In this document: piece after piece, positions 47,124 through 56,498 of the stretch | How the letters are laid out: every line of letters begins with the position of its first letter | Position numbering within the stretch: the stretch's first letter is position 1 | From: Oscillospiraceae bacterium | GTDB taxonomy: Bacteria > Bacillota > Clostridia > Oscillospirales > Oscillospiraceae | NCBI GenBank assembly: GCA_015067995.1 | Contig: SVLJ01000001.1 | Coordinates: forward strand, 1 to 64,000 | Reading direction: 5' to 3' | Length of the DNA: 64,000 nt | The notes under the pieces: model-generated | What the model was told of the DNA's origin: nothing | Databases searched by the model: none | What the model saw: only the letters and a program-made list of their open reading frames with translations | Program-made: the position numbers and the translations under genes

Positions 47124-47366
47124 GTGCTGAATGAACTTGCTTCATCCAACAAAGTCGCCGGCGTGAAGCAGTCCAGAAAAGCCGTTAAGGAGGGCCGCGC
47201 CGCCAAGGTGTTTCTGGCTCGTGATGCGGATCCGGCCATCACGGAACCTCTGGAACAAGAGTGCACCGCTCTTGGCGTTCCGGTGGAGTGGGGATTCACT
47301 CTCAATGAGCTGGGACGAGCCTGCCGGATTTCGGTGGGTGCCGCAGTGGCTGTGATTCTGCGATAA
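47124..47366 (+). CDS. ribosomal L7Ae/L30e-like RNA-binding protein
   Basis: The 80-residue protein starts at GTG 47124 after AGGAGGG. It has the L7Ae/L30e fold signatures VAGVKQSRKAVKEGRAAKVFLARDAD, then a GxCRISVGAAVA-like end (LGRACRISVGAAVAVIL). Bacterial homologues (YbxF/L7Ae-like) bind kink-turn RNA and sit upstream of rpsL in many Bacillota, exactly as here. Its RNA target in vivo is unsettled. Confidence 0.92.
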   Translation: MLNELASSNKVAGVKQSRKAVKEGRAAKVFLARDADPAITEPLEQECTALGVPVEWGFTLNELGRACRISVGAAVAVILR

Positions 47367-47457
47367 TTTTTGGTTTTTTCAGAATAACCGCAAGGTTTTC
47401 TGTAAAAAATAAACAGGACTGGCAAACAGTTCAGAATTTTAAAGAAAGGAGAAACAC

Positions 47458-47874
47458 ATGCCTACTTTTAATCAGTTGGTCCGTAAAGGAAGACAGCAGG
47501 TTACTTTCAAGTCCGCTTCTCCCGCAATGCAGTTTGGTCTGAACACTCTGAAGAACAAGGAGACCGATCTGCCTTCTCCCCAGAAGAGAGGCGTCTGCAC
47601 TGCAGTCAGAACCGCGACCCCCAAGAAGCCCAACTCCGCACTGCGTAAGATCGCTCGTGTGCGCCTGACCAATGGCTATGAAGTCACCGCTTATATCCCC
47701 GGTGTTGGCCACTCCCTGCAGGAGCACTCTGTGGTTATGATCCGTGGCGGCCGTGTCAAGGACTTGCCCGGCGTTCGTTATCACATCATTCGCGGCGCTC
47801 TGGATGCTCAGGGTGTTTCCGGCCGTATGCAGTCTCGTTCCAAGTACGGTGCCAAGCGTCCCAAGCAGAAGTAA
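47458..47874 (+). CDS. rpsL: 30S ribosomal protein S12
   Basis: ATG 47458 follows AAAGGAG. The 138-residue protein shows the canonical S12 start [12 protein letters not shown], the decoding-site loops [13 protein letters not shown] and [33 protein letters not shown], and ends KRPKQK. Lys residues at the classical streptomycin positions (TPKKPNS) are present, i.e. the wild-type state. It is second in the str operon. Confidence 0.99.
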   Translation: MPTFNQLVRKGRQQVTFKSASPAMQFGLNTLKNKETDLPSPQKRGVCTAVRTATPKKPNSALRKIARVRLTNGYEVTAYIPGVGHSLQEHSVVMIRGGRVKDLPGVRYHIIRGALDAQGVSGRMQSRSKYGAKRPKQK

Positions 47875-48022
47875 GAGCTGCTTGAAAATTCTGAAAGCTT
47901 TGCCGAATAGGTTTAATATATATTTTAATGTATTACCTCTTTGGCAGGCATTCACGGAAGGCTGAAATAACGCCTTTTGAGTACCTATGAGATCATAAAA
48001 TATTATGAAGGAGGGAAGTACA

Positions 48023-48493
48023 GTGCCCAGAAGAGGTAATGTTCCCAAGAGAGAAGTTCTGCCCGATCCCGTATATGGCTCCATCCTGGTGACCAAGCTG
48101 GTTAACAGTGTCATGCTGGATGGCAAGAAGGGCGTGGCACAGAAGGTTGTCTACGGCGCCTTCGATCTGATTAAGGAAAAGACCGAGAAGGATCCCGTCG
48201 AGGTCTTTGCACAGGCTATGGAGAATGTGATGCCCAGCCTGGAAGTCAAGGCTCGCCGCGTTGGCGGTGCCAACTATCAGGTTCCTATGGAAGTCCGTCC
48301 CGCACGTCGCCAGACCCTGGCTCTGCGTTGGCTGACCGTGTATTCTCGTTCCCGTGGTGAGCGTACCATGGCTGAGCGTCTGGCTGGTGAGCTGATGGAT
48401 GCTGCCAACAACACTGGCAACGCCGTCAAGAAGCGCGAAGATATGCACAAGCAGGCTGAGGCCAACAAGGCTTTCGCACACTTCCGCTGGTAA
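48023..48493 (+). CDS. rpsG: 30S ribosomal protein S7
   Basis: I choose GTG 48023 ([19 protein letters not shown]) because it gives the exact 156-residue S7 length and has AAGGAGGG upstream; the ORF track's ATG 48005 lies before the RBS. Core S7 blocks are present ([34 protein letters not shown]). It binds 16S rRNA in the head of the small subunit. A 148-nt gap separates it from rpsL, where no gene is seen. Confidence 0.98.
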   Translation: MPRRGNVPKREVLPDPVYGSILVTKLVNSVMLDGKKGVAQKVVYGAFDLIKEKTEKDPVEVFAQAMENVMPSLEVKARRVGGANYQVPMEVRPARRQTLALRWLTVYSRSRGERTMAERLAGELMDAANNTGNAVKKREDMHKQAEANKAFAHFRW

Positions 48494-48508
48494 GTTAAGG
48501 AGTTTAAT

Positions 48509-50611
48509 ATGCCGAGAAAGACAAGCCTGGAAAACACCCGTAATATTGGTATCATGGCTCACATCGATGCTGGTAAGACCACGACCAGTGAGCGTATCCT
48601 GTACTACACCGGTGTTAACTATAAGCTGGGTGAGACCCATGATGGCACTGCCACCATGGACTGGATGGCTCAGGAACAGGAGCGCGGCATCACCATCACT
48701 TCCGCAGCGACCACTTGCTTTTGGTCTGGTTCTCAGCAGCAGTTCCCCCAGACCCGTATCAATTTGATTGATACTCCGGGCCACGTGGACTTCACCGTTG
48801 AGGTCCAGCGCTCTCTGCGCGTTCTGGACGGCAGTGTTACCGTTCTGTGCGCCAAGGGCGGCGTCGAGCCCCAGTCTGAGACCGTTTGGCGTCAGGCTGA
48901 TAACTATCGCGTTCCCCGCATGATCTACGTCAACAAGATGGATATCATGGGCGCAGACTTCTACAACGTTCTGCGCATGGTGGAGGAGCGTCTGAAGTGC
49001 AATGCAGTGCCCATTCAGCTGCCCATTGGTGCCGAGGATACCTTCTGTGGTATGGTCGACCTGGTGAAGATGGAAGCTGACGTCTATTATGACGACAAGG
49101 GTCAGGACATGCGCGTTGAGCCCATCCCCGAAGATATGGTGGATCTGGCCGAGGAGTATCGTGAGAAGCTGCTGGATGCTGTTTCCATGTTCGACGAAGA
49201 GATCATGGAGCTGTATCTGGAGGGTGAGGAGATCTCCGAGGAGCGTATCCGCACTGCTATCCGTAAGGCTACTATCGCCAACGAAATGGTTCCCGTTGTC
49301 TGCGGCACCTCTTATCGTAATAAGGGTGTTCAGAAGATGCTGGATGCCGTTGTTGATTATATGCCTTCTCCCCTGGACGTTGAGGCCATCAAGGGCATCA
49401 ACCCCAAGACCGAGGAAGAGGAAGATCGTCCTTCCGACGATAACGGCCCCTTCTCCGCTCTGGCATTCAAGATCATGACCGACCCCTATGTGGGCCGTCT
49501 GAGCTTCTTCCGCGTGTATTCCGGTACTCTGACTGCCGGTTCTACTGTGCTGAACGCCACCAAGAACCAGCGCGAGCGTATCGGCCGCATTCTGCAGATG
49601 CACGCAAACCATCGTGAGGATATCGAGCAGGTTTACTCCGGCGATATCGCTGCCGCTGTTGGCCTGAAGAACACCACCACCGGTGATACCCTCTGCGATG
49701 ACAAGGCTCCTATCATTCTGGAGTCCATGGAGTTCCCTGAGCCCGTTATCCGCGTTGCCATCGAGCCCAAGACCAAGGCTGGTCAGGAGAAGATGGGCGT
49801 TGCGCTGGTGAAGCTGGCTGAGGAGGATCCTACCTTCAAGACCTACACTGATGAAGAGACAGGTCAGACCATCATCGCCGGTATGGGCGAGCTGCATCTG
49901 GAGATCATCGTGGACCGCCTGCTGCGCGAGTTCAAGGTGGAAGCCAATGTCGGTGCTCCCCAGGTCGCCTACAAGGAGACCATTAAGAAGTACGTTGAGC
50001 AGGACACCAAGTACAAGCGCCAGAGCGGTGGCTCCGGTCAGTACGGTCATGTCAAGATCAAGGTTGAGCCCAACGAGTCCGGCAAGGGTTACGAGTTTGT
50101 CAACGCCACTGTTGGCGGCTCCATCCCCAAGGAGTATATCCCCGCAGTCGACGCCGGTATCAAGGGTGCTCTGCAGTCCGGTGTTGTTGCCGGCTTCCCC
50201 GTGGTTGACGTCAAGGTTACGCTGTACGATGGTTCCTATCATGAGGTTGACTCCTCTGAAATGGCATTTAAGATCGCCGGCTCCATGGCCTTCAAGGAGG
50301 CCTGCCGCAAGGCTGATCCCGTGCTGCTGGAGCCCATCATGAAGGTTTCCGTCATTGCTCCCGATGAGTATCTGGGCAGCGTCATTGGCGACCTGACCGC
50401 ACGCCGTGGTCAGATTCTGGGTCAGGAAGCTCGTTCCGGTGCCCAGCAGGTGGATGCTCTGGTGCCTCTGGCAAACATGTTCGGTTACGCAACCGATCTG
50501 CGCTCCAGCACTCAGGGCCGTGGCCAGTATACCATGGAACCCCACAGCTACAGCGAGCTGCCCAAGAGCATTCGTGAGAAGATCATGGCAGAGCGCGGCA
50601 AGGCAGAGTAA
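48509..50611 (+). CDS. fusA: elongation factor G
   Basis: ATG 48509 follows AAGGAG 15 nt after rpsG. The 700-residue GTPase has the G1 box [15 protein letters not shown], switch [16 protein letters not shown], and the EF-G domains II to V through YGYATDL-type end ([22 protein letters not shown]). It catalyses ribosomal translocation. It is the fourth gene of the str operon and is followed by tuf. Confidence 0.98.
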   Translation: MPRKTSLENTRNIGIMAHIDAGKTTTSERILYYTGVNYKLGETHDGTATMDWMAQEQERGITITSAATTCFWSGSQQQFPQTRINLIDTPGHVDFTVEVQRSLRVLDGSVTVLCAKGGVEPQSETVWRQADNYRVPRMIYVNKMDIMGADFYNVLRMVEERLKCNAVPIQLPIGAEDTFCGMVDLVKMEADVYYDDKGQDMRVEPIPEDMVDLAEEYREKLLDAVSMFDEEIMELYLEGEEISEERIRTAIRKATIANEMVPVVCGTSYRNKGVQKMLDAVVDYMPSPLDVEAIKGINPKTEEEEDRPSDDNGPFSALAFKIMTDPYVGRLSFFRVYSGTLTAGSTVLNATKNQRERIGRILQMHANHREDIEQVYSGDIAAAVGLKNTTTGDTLCDDKAPIILESMEFPEPVIRVAIEPKTKAGQEKMGVALVKLAEEDPTFKTYTDEETGQTIIAGMGELHLEIIVDRLLREFKVEANVGAPQVAYKETIKKYVEQDTKYKRQSGGSGQYGHVKIKVEPNESGKGYEFVNATVGGSIPKEYIPAVDAGIKGALQSGVVAGFPVVDVKVTLYDGSYHEVDSSEMAFKIAGSMAFKEACRKADPVLLEPIMKVSVIAPDEYLGSVIGDLTARRGQILGQEARSGAQQVDALVPLANMFGYATDLRSSTQGRGQYTMEPHSYSELPKSIREKIMAERGKAE

Positions 50612-50619
50612 TTATTTAC

Positions 50620-50648
50620 TTGCTTTTCTGTGGATTATACGATACAAT
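50620..50648 (+). promoter_or_regulatory. possible internal tuf promoter
   Basis: TTGCTT (50620-50625), 17-nt spacer, TACAAT (50643-50648) in the 101-bp fusA-tuf gap. Confidence 0.5.
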
Positions 50649-50712
50649 AAGCAATGTTGGTTATTGCATTGCATAAAAACGGATTTTGTAATTAAAATAG
50701 GAGGATTTTCAA

Positions 50713-51915
50713 ATGGCTAAGCAGAAATTTGAAAGAACTAAGCCCCATGTTAACATCGGCACCATCGGTCACGTCGACCATGGCAAGACCACTCTGACCG
50801 CTGCTATCACCAAGTACCTGGCAATGCAGGGCAAGGCCGAGATGCAGGACTACGCTTCCATCGATAAGGCTCCCGAAGAGCGCGAGCGTGGTATCACCAT
50901 CAACACCGCTCACGTTGAGTATGAGACTGACGCTCGTCACTATGCTCACGTTGACTGCCCGGGCCATGCTGACTATATCAAGAACATGATCACCGGTGCT
51001 GCCCAGATGGACGGCGCTATCCTGGTCATCGCTTCTACCGACGGCCCCATGGCTCAGACCAAGGAGCACATCCTGCTGGCCCGTCAGGTCGGCGTGCCCG
51101 CAATGGTCGTCTTCATGAACAAGGCTGACCTGGTTGACGACGAGGAGCTGCTGGAGCTGGTCGAGATGGAGATCCGCGAGACTCTGTCCTTCTATGAGTT
51201 CCCCGGTGATGACATCCCCGTCATCAAGGGTTCTGCTCTGAATGCTCTGATCTCCGAGTCCACCGATCCCAACGCTCCCGAGTATGCTTGCATCAAGGAG
51301 CTGATGGACAACGTTGACGAGTATATCCCCACTCCCGACCGTAAGGCCGACATGCCCTTCCTGATGCCCGTCGAGGACGTCTTCACCATCTCTGGCCGCG
51401 GCACCGTCGCTACCGGCCGTGTTGAGCGTGGCCAGCTGAACCTGGGCGACAAGGTCCAGATCGTCGGCCTGCAGGAGGAGCTGAAGGAGACCACCATCAC
51501 CGGTATCGAGATGTTCCACAAGCTGCTGGACTACGCTGAGGCTGGCGACAACATCGGCGCCCTGCTGCGTGGTATCGAGCGTACCGGCATTGAGCGCGGC
51601 CAGGTTCTGTGCAAGCCCGGCTCCATCAAGCCCCACACCAAGTTCGTTGGCCAGGTTTACGTCCTGTCCAAGGAAGAAGGCGGCCGTCATACTCCCTTCT
51701 TCAACAACTATCGTCCTCAGTTCTACTTCCGTACCACCGACGTTACCGGCGTCATCACTCTGCCCGAGGGCACTGAGATGTGCATGCCCGGCGACAACGT
51801 CGATATGAACGTTGAGCTGATCACCCCCATCGCCATCGAGAAGGGTCTGCGCTTCGCTATCCGCGAGGGCGGCCGTACCGTTGGTTCCGGCGTTGTTATC
51901 GACATCGCTGAGTAA
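50713..51915 (+). CDS. tuf: elongation factor Tu
   Basis: ATG 50713 follows AGGAGG. The 400-residue GTPase has G1 [30 protein letters not shown] and the three EF-Tu domains through the end [10 protein letters not shown]. It delivers aminoacyl-tRNA to the ribosome. It is the last gene of the operon, closed by a strong terminator. Confidence 0.99.
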   Translation: MAKQKFERTKPHVNIGTIGHVDHGKTTLTAAITKYLAMQGKAEMQDYASIDKAPEERERGITINTAHVEYETDARHYAHVDCPGHADYIKNMITGAAQMDGAILVIASTDGPMAQTKEHILLARQVGVPAMVVFMNKADLVDDEELLELVEMEIRETLSFYEFPGDDIPVIKGSALNALISESTDPNAPEYACIKELMDNVDEYIPTPDRKADMPFLMPVEDVFTISGRGTVATGRVERGQLNLGDKVQIVGLQEELKETTITGIEMFHKLLDYAEAGDNIGALLRGIERTGIERGQVLCKPGSIKPHTKFVGQVYVLSKEEGGRHTPFFNNYRPQFYFRTTDVTGVITLPEGTEMCMPGDNVDMNVELITPIAIEKGLRFAIREGGRTVGSGVVIDIAE

Positions 51916-51929
51916 TTTGCTCCATTGAA

Positions 51930-51961
51930 AGAGACCGGACGAAAGTCCGGTCTCTTTTTTG
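51930..51961 (+). terminator. tuf terminator
   Basis: Perfect 11-bp stem AGAGACCGGAC / GTCCGGTCTCT with a GAAA loop followed by TTTTTTG. Confidence 0.93.
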
Positions 51962-51970
51962 TTATTTCCG

Positions 51971-51998
51971 GGAACCTTTTGCCGTTCTGGTTCGTGTT
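51971..51998 (+). promoter_or_regulatory. ECF-type promoter upstream of the sigma factor gene
   Basis: GGAACC (51971-51976), 16-nt spacer, CGTGTT (51993-51998). The GGAAC -35 and CGT-containing -10 are typical of ECF sigma promoters, suggesting autoregulation of the gene at 52041. Confidence 0.5.
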
Positions 51999-52040
51999 AT
52001 TATCGGAAAGCTTTCTAAGAACTTGCAAGGAGGAGTGCTT

Positions 52041-52523
52041 ATGACGGAACAGAAGCTTCGTGACGCTATGGAATTATATGGCGACACGGTCTTTCGTCTG
52101 GCGCTTTGCCGTTTGCAGAACACTGCAGACGCGGAGGATGTTTATCAGGATGTGTTTCTGAAGCTGTTTCAGCAGGAACACCTGAGTAACAGCGATCCGG
52201 AGCATATCAAGGCGTGGCTGATTCGATCAACTGTAAACCGCTGCACAGATTTGATGCGTTTCCATTTTCGCCGCAGTACTATTTCATTAGATACGCTCGG
52301 TGAAGCTGCGGCGATGGTGGAAGAATCTGCGGCAGAACTCTGGACAGCGGTAAACGATCTGCCTGCAAAATTTCGGGTCGTTGTACATCTCCATTATGCA
52401 GAGGGGTATTCCACAGAGGAGATTGCCGCTTTGCTGGAGATCCCGGTTGTCACGGTAAGGACGCGTATGCGCCGTGCACGAATGAGATTAAAGGATGTGC
52501 TTGGAGGTAACGAAGATGGATAA
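52041..52523 (+). CDS. ECF family RNA polymerase sigma factor
   Basis: ATG 52041 (MTEQKLRDAMEL) follows AAGGAGG; the ORF track starts six codons early. The 160-residue protein has region 2 (AEDVYQDVFLKLFQQ, KAWLIRSTVNRCTDLMR) and region 4 (VVHLHYAEGYSTEEIAALLEIPVVTVRTRMRRARMRLK), the SigW/RpoE-like minimal layout. It redirects RNA polymerase to a stress regulon. It overlaps the next gene, a membrane M23 protein, which is probably its regulator or effector. Confidence 0.95.
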   Translation: MTEQKLRDAMELYGDTVFRLALCRLQNTADAEDVYQDVFLKLFQQEHLSNSDPEHIKAWLIRSTVNRCTDLMRFHFRRSTISLDTLGEAAAMVEESAAELWTAVNDLPAKFRVVVHLHYAEGYSTEEIAALLEIPVVTVRTRMRRARMRLKDVLGGNEDG

Positions 52524-53619
52524 ATATCAAGAGATGGAAGCATGCATCCATGTACCGGATGGGTTAAATGAACGCGTCATAAGAGCTGCCCGTGAAGGAA
52601 ACCGCAGAGAGCGTGGGCGTATGGTTTTTCGCAGTGCGGTGTGTGCAGCTTGTGCGTTGGCGTTGGTATTGGGAACCGTCTCTCTGGGTGAGTTAGCTGT
52701 GCCTGCACCGGAACAGCCCGGAAGCACTGTGGAGCATTTGTACAGTCCCCTGGTTTTAAATTACTCCTTTGGAATTACAGCGGGTGCTGTAGAGAATGCA
52801 GCGAACGGAGGCCTAATTTTTCGCTGGGAAAACGGCAGTGGCAGCTTTCGGATCAGTGGTGAGAATATTCGTGAGATTTTTCTGCAGACAAGTAAGGGCA
52901 CTTTGATGAAAGAAGGTGAAGAACATGGCAGCTGTATCCGAGAACCCTTTTGTTCTGATGCGGTATATCGTCTTGCAGCGACAGAGGGGGATCGGGTAGA
53001 GACTGTGGATCAGGCAGAACTGCTGCTGGAGGTCACGTTTGTCGACGGTACGGTGAAGGAGGAGCGGTACACTCTGCACGCGGAAAAACTCAGAGCATTT
53101 TTCAACGAGGACGGTGGGGAAGTGCTTGTGCCGGCGCTGAAAGGTGACAGGGATGGAAATATTCCGGCTCTTTATTTGGAAGGAAAAGATGCCAGATGGC
53201 TTGTGTGGCCTGTGGCGGACAGCCAGACGGTTAGCCTGAGTATGAGCTATGGATTTCAGAAAAGAATTAACGCAGATAACAGTGCATTTCATACAGGGAT
53301 TGATATTCCCGGTGCAGGTGGTATGAAAATTGCCGCGGCAGAAGCCGGCTGCGTAGTTGAGACTGGATATGATTCCCGTCAGGGAAACTATCTGGTTATT
53401 GATCACGGAGATGGACTGACCACGCGATATGCCCATTGTCAGGAAGTGATGACAGCTCAGGGAGCTGTAGTGGAGAAGGGGCAGGCGATCGCACTTATGG
53501 GCAGCACGGGTATGTCTACAGGCCCGCATCTTCATTTTGAAGTACGGCAAGATGGTGCAGCACAGAATCCAGTGGCATATTTTACGGGAGAGATTCGTGA
53601 TACGCTGCATGCGCAATAA
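52516..53619 (+). CDS. membrane-anchored M23 (LytM-type) peptidase, possible anti-sigma partner
   Basis: ATG 52516 overlaps the sigma gene by 8 nt (GGAGG upstream). The 367-residue protein has a 40-residue cytoplasmic head (VPDGLNERVIRAAREG), one membrane helix (about 42-61), a roughly 170-residue extracytoplasmic region of unknown fold, and a C-terminal M23 domain with HTGIDIPGAG, YAHCQ and HLHFEV zinc-site residues. Anti-sigma factors of ECF systems usually occupy this position; here the M23 domain suggests direct cell-wall sensing or cutting. The head is too short for a classical zinc anti-sigma domain. Confidence 0.85.
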   Translation: MDKYQEMEACIHVPDGLNERVIRAAREGNRRERGRMVFRSAVCAACALALVLGTVSLGELAVPAPEQPGSTVEHLYSPLVLNYSFGITAGAVENAANGGLIFRWENGSGSFRISGENIREIFLQTSKGTLMKEGEEHGSCIREPFCSDAVYRLAATEGDRVETVDQAELLLEVTFVDGTVKEERYTLHAEKLRAFFNEDGGEVLVPALKGDRDGNIPALYLEGKDARWLVWPVADSQTVSLSMSYGFQKRINADNSAFHTGIDIPGAGGMKIAAAEAGCVVETGYDSRQGNYLVIDHGDGLTTRYAHCQEVMTAQGAVVEKGQAIALMGSTGMSTGPHLHFEVRQDGAAQNPVAYFTGEIRDTLHAQ

Positions 53620-53625
53620 AATGCA

Positions 53626-53660
53626 AAATCCCCACAGGTACAAACGGCCTGTGGGGATTT
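53626..53660. terminator. terminator between the M23 and DUF4830 genes
   Basis: Perfect 13-bp stem AAATCCCCACAGG / CCTGTGGGGATTT with a 9-nt loop, between convergent genes. Confidence 0.85.
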
Positions 53661-53666
53661 GTATAT

Positions 53667-54143
53667 TCAGGGTTCTGCTGCCTGACGCGGGAAATGGATT
53701 CCTGCCTGAAAACCATTTGCACCGGTGGCGATGATGTCACCGGCGGCAACCCTGTCGCTGCAGATATACAGATTCAGTTGTACGCCTTTTGGATAATTGG
53801 GATAGTTATTCACCGTGTATGTGTACCTTGTCAGTTGTTTTCCGCAGCAGGTATTCAGATCAAAACCCTGTGCCAGCTGAATCTGATTATAAGCTATGTA
53901 GTTGTCGGGTAGCGTCTCCGGAAGGAGCAGCTGCAAAGATTCTGTGGGTTCCGGCTCTACATCCCAGCCCAGTGACTGGAGATATGCAATCCGATCGGCG
54001 TTGTTTTTCAGAACAGGCTCCGCCTCGGTATCTTCTGACGCGCGCGGCATAAAACACAGCAGTAGGATCAATGGTATTGTCAATGTGATCAGCAGAATAC
54101 GGAATATTTTTTTCCTGGATAAGCGTGCAGTAAGAATGAACAT
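53667..54143 (-). CDS. DUF4830 domain membrane-anchored protein
   Basis: The start is ATG 54143 (MFILTARLSRKKIF) after GGGAGGG. The 158-residue protein has one N-terminal membrane helix (about 14-32, LLITLTIPLILLLCF) and a DUF4830 region: NADRIAYLQSLGW, then YNQIQLAQGFDLNTCCGKQLTRYTYTVNNYP. The domain's function is unknown. It lies convergent to the sigma/M23 operon and just upstream of the divergent rsuA gene. Confidence 0.83.
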   Translation of the reverse strand: MFILTARLSRKKIFRILLITLTIPLILLLCFMPRASEDTEAEPVLKNNADRIAYLQSLGWDVEPEPTESLQLLLPETLPDNYIAYNQIQLAQGFDLNTCCGKQLTRYTYTVNNYPNYPKGVQLNLYICSDRVAAGDIIATGANGFQAGIHFPRQAAEP

Positions 54144-54252
54144 GATAATCCCTCCCAAGAGGTTAGTATTCCCATTCAAGCGTTTTTATGCTAAGATGAC
54201 ATATATTCCAAAAGACAGCCGTAGTTCCGGCAGTGGAAATACAGGAGGAATT

Positions 54253-54969
54253 ATGGAAAAACAGCGGTTGGACAAGATTATTGCATCTACAGGAAAGTGG
54301 TCTCGAAAGGATGTCAAGCTTCTGATAAAACAAGGTAGGGTGCTGGTGAATGGCGTTCCTGCCGGATCCGGTGATGAAAAATGTGATCCTTCGGAAGCAA
54401 TCATTGCTGTGGATGGCGAAGATATCGGATACCGTAAGGTTACCTGGCTGATGATGAATAAACCGGTCGGATATCTCTCAGCCACGGAGGATGGCAGGGG
54501 AGAAACCGTGTTGGATCTGCTGCCTCAGGAACTGCAGCGTCAGAATCTTTTTCCGGTGGGGCGCTTGGACAAGGACACCGAGGGTTTGCTGCTGCTGACC
54601 AATGACGGAGTACTTGCGCATAAGCTGCTTTCGCCTAAATATCATATAGATAAGGTTTATTATACCAGGGTGCAAGGACAGCTGGAGGAGGCGGACTGCC
54701 GGGCGTTCCGCGAAGGAATTGTTCTGGGGGATGGATTGCACTGTATGCCGGCTGAGTTGGAGATTTTGTCGGTGGGAGAGGTCAGCGAGGCACATGTAAC
54801 GCTGCGTGAAGGAAAGTTCCATCAGGTCAAGCGAATGTTGGCAAGCCGCGGAAAACCTGTACGATATTTGCGAAGAATCAAAATGGGCAAAATGACATTA
54901 GATCCGGACTTGTTGCCGGGAAAATACCGTTTTTTGAGTGAAGACGAAGTGGAAAAATTGAGGGAATAA
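54253..54969 (+). CDS. RsuA family 16S rRNA pseudouridine synthase
   Basis: ATG 54253 (MEKQRLDKIIASTGKW) follows AGGAGG; the ORF track begins 117 codons earlier in noncoding sequence. The 238-residue protein has an N-terminal S4 RNA-binding domain (residues 3-55) and the catalytic core GRLDKDTEGLLLLTNDG with the active Asp, as in RsuA. It converts one uridine of 16S rRNA to pseudouridine. RluE/RluF-type enzymes are alternatives. Confidence 0.92.
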   Translation: MEKQRLDKIIASTGKWSRKDVKLLIKQGRVLVNGVPAGSGDEKCDPSEAIIAVDGEDIGYRKVTWLMMNKPVGYLSATEDGRGETVLDLLPQELQRQNLFPVGRLDKDTEGLLLLTNDGVLAHKLLSPKYHIDKVYYTRVQGQLEEADCRAFREGIVLGDGLHCMPAELEILSVGEVSEAHVTLREGKFHQVKRMLASRGKPVRYLRRIKMGKMTLDPDLLPGKYRFLSEDEVEKLRE

Positions 54970-54994
54970 GTATAAACTGAATGTGAAATTCAAA

Positions 54995-55030
54995 TTTTCC
55001 ACAAAAACAGAGGGTGATTTTTGTGGAAAA
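54995..55030 (+). repeat. 13-bp perfect inverted repeat after rsuA
   Basis: TTTTCCACAAAAA and its complement flank CAGAGGGTGA. It lies between the rsuA stop and the cdaR-like promoter; no T-run follows, so it may be an operator for the downstream regulator rather than a terminator. Confidence 0.55.
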
Positions 55031-55043
55031 AGGAAATAACATC

Positions 55044-55071
55044 TTGCATTTCGACAAAATATCAGTATAAT
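55044..55071 (+). promoter_or_regulatory. promoter of the CdaR/PucR regulator gene
   Basis: TTGCAT (55044-55049), 16-nt spacer, TATAAT (55066-55071), 57 bp upstream of ATG 55128. Confidence 0.7.
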
Positions 55072-55127
55072 TATGGATGTTGACAGATTGCACAAAAGAT
55101 TGACATTTCTTCTTTGGGAGGCCAGCT

Positions 55128-56222
55128 ATGTCGGGAAGAATTTTTCAGAATGTAGTTCTTCAACTGAAAGATAATACTGATCGGACCATTGGCGTTATTG
55201 ATAGTGAAGGCGTTATCATTGCCTGCAGTGAGCTTTCGATGATTGGCCAGAGATGGGCGGAATATGTACCCGCTGTTAATGGAGCTGCTGGCGCCATGTT
55301 CTGCACGGACGGCAAGACGTTTAAGGCCTTGAACGGCTGGGGCTTCCAGTATGATTATACTGTGTTTGTGTATGGTGACAATGAGATCAGCAAAACGGTT
55401 TGCTCCTTGGCCACAGTGACCTTAAATGCAGCCAAGGCCTATTATGAGGAAAAGCATGACCGGGGTTCCTTTATTAAGGATATTATTTCGGACAATATCA
55501 TGCTGGGAGATATCTATGTGCGGGCAAAGGAATTGCGCGTGGCAGCAGATGTATCCCGCGGAGTGTTTGTGATTCGCTCCCTGAAAAAAGGTGAGTCTGT
55601 TCCCACGGAAGCCATTCAGACGCTGTTCCCTGATCGCCGCAACGACTTTGTGCTGTCGATTGGAGAAGGCGATGTGGTTCTGATCCGTCAGTTGACGGAG
55701 GCAACCGCCACTTCCAAGGAACTGAACCGCATTGCCGGGTTTATTGAGGAAACTCTGCGGGTGAATGGCAGCAGCACCGTGGTGGTTGGTATCGGTACTG
55801 CGGCACAGCATCTGCGAGATCTTGCCAAATCCTATAAGGAAGCACAGATCGCTATTGAGGTTGGCAAGGTCTTTGATACGGAGAAGTACGTTATCAACTA
55901 TGAGAATCTGGGTATCGGCCGCCTGATCTACCAGCTGCCGACAACCCTGTGCGAGATGTTTCTGCAGGAGGTTTTCAAAAAGAACCCCATCGATGCGTTG
56001 GATAAGGAGACTCTGTTTACGATCCATAAGTTCTTTGAGAACAATCTGAACGTGTCAGAGACGGCGCGAAAGCTGTTTGTGCACCGGAACACGCTGGTGT
56101 ATCGGCTTGAGAAGATCAAAAAGCTTACCGGTCTGGATCTTCGGGAGTTTGATGATGCCATCACCTTTAAGGTGGCGCTGATGGTTAAGAAATACCTTAC
56201 CTCGCGGGGAATTGAGGCCTGA
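55128..56222 (+). CDS. CdaR/PucR family transcriptional regulator
   Basis: ATG 55128 follows TGGGAGG. The 364-residue protein has an N-terminal sensor-like region (about 1-110, DRTIGVIDSEGVIIACS), a GGDEF-related middle (about 130-260) and the PucR C-terminal helix-turn-helix NVSETARKLFVHRNTLVYRLEKIKKLTG. Such regulators respond to sugar diacids, purines or amino acids. No metabolic gene is adjacent, so its target is unknown. Its conserved position upstream of ftsEX may point to a housekeeping role; that is a guess. Confidence 0.87.
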   Translation: MSGRIFQNVVLQLKDNTDRTIGVIDSEGVIIACSELSMIGQRWAEYVPAVNGAAGAMFCTDGKTFKALNGWGFQYDYTVFVYGDNEISKTVCSLATVTLNAAKAYYEEKHDRGSFIKDIISDNIMLGDIYVRAKELRVAADVSRGVFVIRSLKKGESVPTEAIQTLFPDRRNDFVLSIGEGDVVLIRQLTEATATSKELNRIAGFIEETLRVNGSSTVVVGIGTAAQHLRDLAKSYKEAQIAIEVGKVFDTEKYVINYENLGIGRLIYQLPTTLCEMFLQEVFKKNPIDALDKETLFTIHKFFENNLNVSETARKLFVHRNTLVYRLEKIKKLTGLDLREFDDAITFKVALMVKKYLTSRGIEA

Positions 56223-56239
56223 TGATTGTTTAACAGAGA

Positions 56240-56267
56240 AGAGACGGAGGCATCTCCGTCTCTTTTT
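56240..56267 (+). terminator. terminator of the CdaR/PucR gene
   Basis: Perfect 10-bp stem AGAGACGGAG / CTCCGTCTCT with a GCAT loop and TTTTCC tail. Confidence 0.88.
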
Positions 56268-56383
56268 CCGTTTTGGGAACGATTATGGAGGATGAAACGT
56301 GTTTATATCGGGGGAGAACTATATCTTGCGGTAAAGTATGGGTTATTCTCCAAAAAATAGTTATGAATTCTTTGGATTAAAGG

Positions 56384-56412
56384 TTGCGTCTGCCTGTAAA
56401 ATCTACTATAAT
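56384..56412 (+). promoter_or_regulatory. ftsEX operon promoter
   Basis: TTGCGT (56384-56389), 17-nt spacer, TATAAT (56407-56412), 87 bp before ATG 56499. Confidence 0.7.
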
Positions 56413-56498
56413 TTTGATGTATGACGAATTATGTCGACTATGGTTTTTTGATGAACCGAGTTGAATGACACAACAGATATCTGACAAGAGGTGTTCCC

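Noticed and set aside
47993-50545. 850-codon minus-strand ORF opposite rpsG and fusA
   Set aside because: Antisense shadow of highly expressed genes with strong codon bias.
54995-55030. Inverted repeat as rsuA terminator
   Set aside because: Possible, but no T-run follows the stem, so it was listed as a repeat of uncertain role rather than a terminator.
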